Shown piece after piece: positions 61,179-64,000 of a DNA stretch of 64,000 bases (positions are counted from its first letter, which is position 1; every line of letters begins with the position of its first letter). A model generated the notes under the pieces. The model was not told where the DNA came from and made no database searches. It was given only the letters and a program-made list of their open reading frames with translations. Made by a program: the position numbers and the translations under genes. Source of the DNA: Simkaniaceae bacterium (GTDB taxonomy: Bacteria; Chlamydiota; Chlamydiia; Chlamydiales; Simkaniaceae). The stretch is from positions 124,001-188,000 of the forward strand of contig CP073762.1 in NCBI GenBank assembly GCA_018399055.1. The letters run 5' to 3'.

Positions 61179-62789
61179 ATGAGTTTTAGGAAATCTAGAA
61201 AAGTAGTCATTTTCTCCTTAGCTTCAACTATAGCATTTTTGTTGATCTTTCTTTTAAAATTCAATACCATCGAGGAGACAGGAAAAAACCGCATGCTTAG
61301 AATTTCTCTTCCAGAAGATGTTAGATCCTTAGATCCTGCCTTTGCCTTTGAGAACAATTCTTCCCACATAGTTAATATGGTATTTGAAGGGCTCATGCGA
61401 AGAGGAGTTGATGACGTTCCAAAGCTAGCTATTGCTAACAATGTTGATATTTCTAGAGATCAAACACACTACGTTTTTCAATTAAGAGATTGCAAGTGGA
61501 GTGATGGGACAGATATCACAGCTTATGATTTTGAGTTCGCTTGGAAAAGGGCCTTAGATCCCAGCACCAAAGCTGTAACTCAAGTACCTTATTATTTTTA
61601 CCCTATCAAGAACGCAAAACTCTCTCTTTCCGGTCAGCTTTCTGTTGATAAAGTCTGCGTTCAAGCGATCGATGCAAAAACGCTTGCCATAGATCTTGAA
61701 TACCCATCACCCTATTTTCTTGATATCGTTGCGCTTCCCTATTTTTATCCTCTTCCCAAGCATGCAATGGAAGAAAATTCTAATTGGGGCAATAATGAGA
61801 ACCTAGTCTGTAACGGACCGTTCACATTAAAAAGTTGGAAAAAAGGAAATAAAATTGAGGTTGTAAAAAACCCAAACTACTGGGATCAAGAAAATGTTCA
61901 CCTTGCCGGTATTAACATTAGTATCGTAGGCAATTCAAACACCTCTCTTCTGCTTTATGACAAAGGAAGCTTAGACTGGGTTGGGGCTCCTTTTGATAGA
62001 ATATCTTACGATGTGTCCTCTTTAGATAGAAATAAGGAGAGCGTTCAAGCGTACTGGTTTTTTGTTAATACAGAAAAATACCCCTTGAATAATCAAAAGC
62101 TTAGAAAAGCCCTCAGTTATGCTATTGATAGAAAGTCGATCGTTGATAATGTTTTTCATGACTCCGGTGAACCTGCTATGTCTCTCCTTTCCCCACCTTT
62201 ACGGGTAAGATCCGGGCACTGTTTTGAGGATAATAACGTATCTGGGGCTAGAAAATTATTCGAGGAAGCCTTAGATGAACTCGGTATATCAGCAAAAGAT
62301 CTTCCGGAAATTGAGTTAAGTTATGTAGCAGAAATAGAGATGCATCATCGGATCGCCCAAGCGGTTCAAGATCAACTGAAAAAAGCTTTGAATGTCAAGA
62401 TAGGGCTCAGAAAAGCAGGATGGGCTGTTCATTATGACAGTGTTTCTAGCGGTGATTATGATTTAGGGTTTATGGGATGGTTCACAAATGTTTTAGATGG
62501 TTCTTTTATCTTAGAGAATTTCAAGAATAAAGAGGATAATTCTAATAAATGCGGATGGGAAAATGCCCAGTATAAAAAATGCCTAGACCAGGCAAATATC
62601 ACATTAAATCAAATGGAAAGAGTAAGACTTCTTAGAGAAGCGGAAGATATCTTGATCGAAGAAATGCCTATTATTCCTTTATGTTTTATAAATCAAAGAT
62701 TTGCAAAAAACCCAAAGCTAAAAGGAGAAAATCTTTCGACTCTTCATTTTATAGATTTTAAGTCTGCTTATTTTGAAGATAGTAAATAA
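61179..62789 (+). CDS. OppA-like peptide-binding protein
   Basis: 536 residues, of the SBP_bac_5 family that feeds ABC oligopeptide importers. An N-terminal membrane segment (about 10-29, VIFSLASTIAFLLIFLLKF) has no lipobox Cys, so the protein may be tethered by an uncleaved anchor. Family regions: LRISLPEDVRSLDPAFA, FEGLMRRGVDDVPKLAIA, YVFQLRDCKWSDGTDITAYDF, LRKALSYAIDRKSIVDNV and the C-terminal IIPLCFINQRF. No opp permease genes are in the window. It starts 91 bp after the IS, so its original promoter may have been separated. Confidence 0.9.
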   Translation: MSFRKSRKVVIFSLASTIAFLLIFLLKFNTIEETGKNRMLRISLPEDVRSLDPAFAFENNSSHIVNMVFEGLMRRGVDDVPKLAIANNVDISRDQTHYVFQLRDCKWSDGTDITAYDFEFAWKRALDPSTKAVTQVPYYFYPIKNAKLSLSGQLSVDKVCVQAIDAKTLAIDLEYPSPYFLDIVALPYFYPLPKHAMEENSNWGNNENLVCNGPFTLKSWKKGNKIEVVKNPNYWDQENVHLAGINISIVGNSNTSLLLYDKGSLDWVGAPFDRISYDVSSLDRNKESVQAYWFFVNTEKYPLNNQKLRKALSYAIDRKSIVDNVFHDSGEPAMSLLSPPLRVRSGHCFEDNNVSGARKLFEEALDELGISAKDLPEIELSYVAEIEMHHRIAQAVQDQLKKALNVKIGLRKAGWAVHYDSVSSGDYDLGFMGWFTNVLDGSFILENFKNKEDNSNKCGWENAQYKKCLDQANITLNQMERVRLLREAEDILIEEMPIIPLCFINQRFAKNPKLKGENLSTLHFIDFKSAYFEDSK

Positions 62790-62917
62790 AATCACGTAGG
62801 TCTATCAGAAGTCAAATTTGCTTTTCCTGCAACTCTGTTAAAAAAATCGTTTTCTAACAACACCTACAACTCAATTTTTTATTTCTTGTGAATCGGTACT
62901 GCTCTCTTCTCGATTCC

Positions 62918-62946
62918 TTGACAAATAGCTTTTTCTCACGTATGAA
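62918..62946 (+). promoter_or_regulatory. sigma-70-type promoter before exbB
   Basis: TTGACA (62918-62923), a 17-bp spacer and TATGAA (62941-62946) lie 27 nt before ATG 62973, with TTAGGAG as ribosome site. This is the best-matching promoter I found in the window. Confidence 0.6.
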
Positions 62947-62972
62947 TTTCATTAGTATCGTTAGGAGTATTC

Positions 62973-63662
62973 ATGGGAACTTTTTTTCAGGCTTTTGCTG
63001 CCGCTGATTTTTTTGGGAAACTTATCTTTTTTGGGTTATTTATCCTTTCCTGTGGATCGTGGGTATTTATCCTCCAAAAATTTTGGATGCTCAAAAACAT
63101 TCGAATCAGCGCAAAGCGGTTTAGAAAAATGGTAGAGATGCACAAGGAACAGATTTTGAACTTAAATTCTCGTTCAAAAAGTCCCTTTAGTACTCTTTAT
63201 AACACTTTAAAAGAGCAAACTCTCATCGTCCTCGATAAAAACAATTACTTTTTTCAAGGAAGTGAAAACTATCTTTCTGGGCTTGACATTGAATTTCTGG
63301 AGGCCCATCTCCATACTGCTATTGCAAAACAGAAGGGGAAAGTTGAAAAAAACTTATTTATTCTTTCCACTACAAAAACTCTTGCTCCCTTTTTAGGCCT
63401 TCTGGGTACAGTGTGGGGGATCCTTGTTTCTTTTGGGGAGTTGCAAGCAGGTCACTCGGTTTCTTCAAATACTGTAATTTTAGGCGGACTTTCAACAGCT
63501 CTTACAACAACAGTCTTAGGTCTTTTAATCGCCATTCCAGCCCTTATTGCCCATAGTTACCTGAAGAGTCTCAGCAAGAAATTCACACTTGAAATGGTTG
63601 AGTTTAGCCATTACCTTCTTTCTACTGTCGAGCTTCAATACCGAAAAGTTGACGTGAGCTGA
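62973..63662 (+). CDS. exbB: ExbB/TolQ/MotA-family proton channel subunit
   Basis: A 229-residue inner-membrane protein with three hydrophobic regions: FGKLIFFGLFILSCGSWVFIL, then the conserved LAPFLGLLGTVWGILVSF and LSTALTTTVLGLLIAIPALIAH. These are the pore helices of the ExbB-ExbD (or TolQ-TolR) motor, which uses proton flow to energise outer-membrane import or envelope constriction. The exbD partner follows 2 bp later. The tatD-exbB-exbD order is as in Chlamydia, with the ankyrin gene, a small unknown gene, an IS and oppA inserted between. Confidence 0.93.
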   Translation: MGTFFQAFAAADFFGKLIFFGLFILSCGSWVFILQKFWMLKNIRISAKRFRKMVEMHKEQILNLNSRSKSPFSTLYNTLKEQTLIVLDKNNYFFQGSENYLSGLDIEFLEAHLHTAIAKQKGKVEKNLFILSTTKTLAPFLGLLGTVWGILVSFGELQAGHSVSSNTVILGGLSTALTTTVLGLLIAIPALIAHSYLKSLSKKFTLEMVEFSHYLLSTVELQYRKVDVS

Positions 63663-63664
63663 AG

Positions 63665-64000
63665 ATGAAAAGTTTCCACTCTCTCTTAAATTCTAATGAC
63701 GAAGACGAGGAAGATGTTAATCTTACCCCTCTCATTGACGTGGTATTTGTTGTTCTCATTATGTTTATCTTGGTCGCCCCCTTAGTTGAAATTGATCGAA
63801 TTCATCTGGCCGGCGCAGGAGGAGAAAAGAAAGCAGACATGACCTCATTCCAGGAAAATACAGCAATAAAAATTCACGTGTATGACAACAACTCTATTTG
63901 GTTAAATGGGGTTTCAGTCACGGTTGATGAGCTCAGCGACCAGCTCCAAAAAATGTATCCTTCCTACCAAAGAATCTCTCCCCAAATTTTTCATGACAGG
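63665..64000 (+). CDS. exbD: ExbD/TolR-family protein (3' end cut by window)
   Basis: ATG 63665 follows the exbB stop by 2 bp. About 112 codons are visible: a short cytoplasmic N-terminus, then VNLTPLIDVVFVVLIMFIL, the single membrane helix with the conserved Asp (LIDVVFV) that carries protons, then the start of the periplasmic domain. The C-terminus lies beyond the right edge. Confidence 0.93.
   Translation, partial: MKSFHSLLNSNDEDEEDVNLTPLIDVVFVVLIMFILVAPLVEIDRIHLAGAGGEKKADMTSFQENTAIKIHVYDNNSIWLNGVSVTVDELSDQLQKMYPSYQRISPQIFHDR

Noticed and set aside
1-64000. CRISPR arrays, rRNA genes, prophage or integron structures
   Set aside because: No regularly spaced short repeats, rRNA-like sequence, integrase or phage structural genes were seen; the only mobile elements are the two IS elements and the palindromic repeats.

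Overview
The window reads as chromosome of a member of the Chlamydiae, most likely an environmental (amoeba- or invertebrate-associated) lineage such as a Simkania-like organism. The evidence is gene content and order. A succinate dehydrogenase block (sdhC-sdhA-sdhB) is followed by tatD and then exbB-exbD; mnmG is followed by lplA; mutL-pepP lies near a cluster of secretion pseudopilins; and a 30-codon AURKAIP1/COX24-type basic gene sits just upstream of mnmG. From memory of chlamydial gene maps these neighbourhoods are chlamydial. Transporters, ankyrin and host-directed-looking proteins, and two insertion sequences make it larger and more accessory-rich than Chlamydia itself. The genus assignment is inference.

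Layout. 1-12.9 kb (minus strand): a two-partner secretion locus, with a very large filamentous-haemagglutinin-like TpsA exoprotein (cut by the left window edge), its TpsB transporter and an MFS permease. 13-14.7 kb: a metallophosphoesterase and an acidic unknown protein, convergent. 14.8-17 kb: three tandem GT32-like glycosyltransferases. 17-22.3 kb: pilin-like secretion genes interrupted by an OPT-family oligopeptide transporter, a complete IS5/IS903-type element with a 9-bp target duplication, and palindromic intergenic elements. 22.3-25.4 kb: a histidine kinase, thymidine kinase and an MFS permease. 25.3-31.2 kb (minus): a chain of overlapping genes, mutL-pepP-adenylyl cyclase-fluC-DUF190. 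31.3-36.5 kb: oligoendopeptidase F, an exported Nudix hydrolase, a membrane unknown, tRNA-Ser(GCU) and dnaB. 36.5-41.3 kb: exported hydrolases (DNase I-like phosphodiesterase, patatin, two histidine phosphatases), a structured RNA leader and a small HTH protein. 41.3-43.3 kb: an MFS permease and a DUF4396-like membrane protein. 43.4-47.5 kb: the AURKAIP1-like gene, mnmG, a degenerate REC-GGDEF protein, a small exported protein and lplA. 47.7-51.8 kb: a possible effector island (RhoGAP-like protein plus two large paralogues). 51.8-56.7 kb: sdhBAC and tatD. 56.7-61.1 kb: a secreted ankyrin protein, a small unknown and an IS427-group element. 61.2-64 kb: OppA-like binding protein, exbB and the start of exbD.

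Themes. Household metabolism (fumarate/succinate, tRNA modification, lipoate, replication, mismatch repair) alternates with genes for surface or host interaction (TPS adhesin, ankyrin protein, patatin, phosphatases, RhoGAP-like protein). The most interesting non-coding signal is at 39475-39700. A three-way-junction RNA with a UUCG tetraloop lies upstream of a small HTH gene, and one strand of its closing helix can pair instead with the Shine-Dalgarno of that gene, as in a riboswitch or autoregulatory leader.
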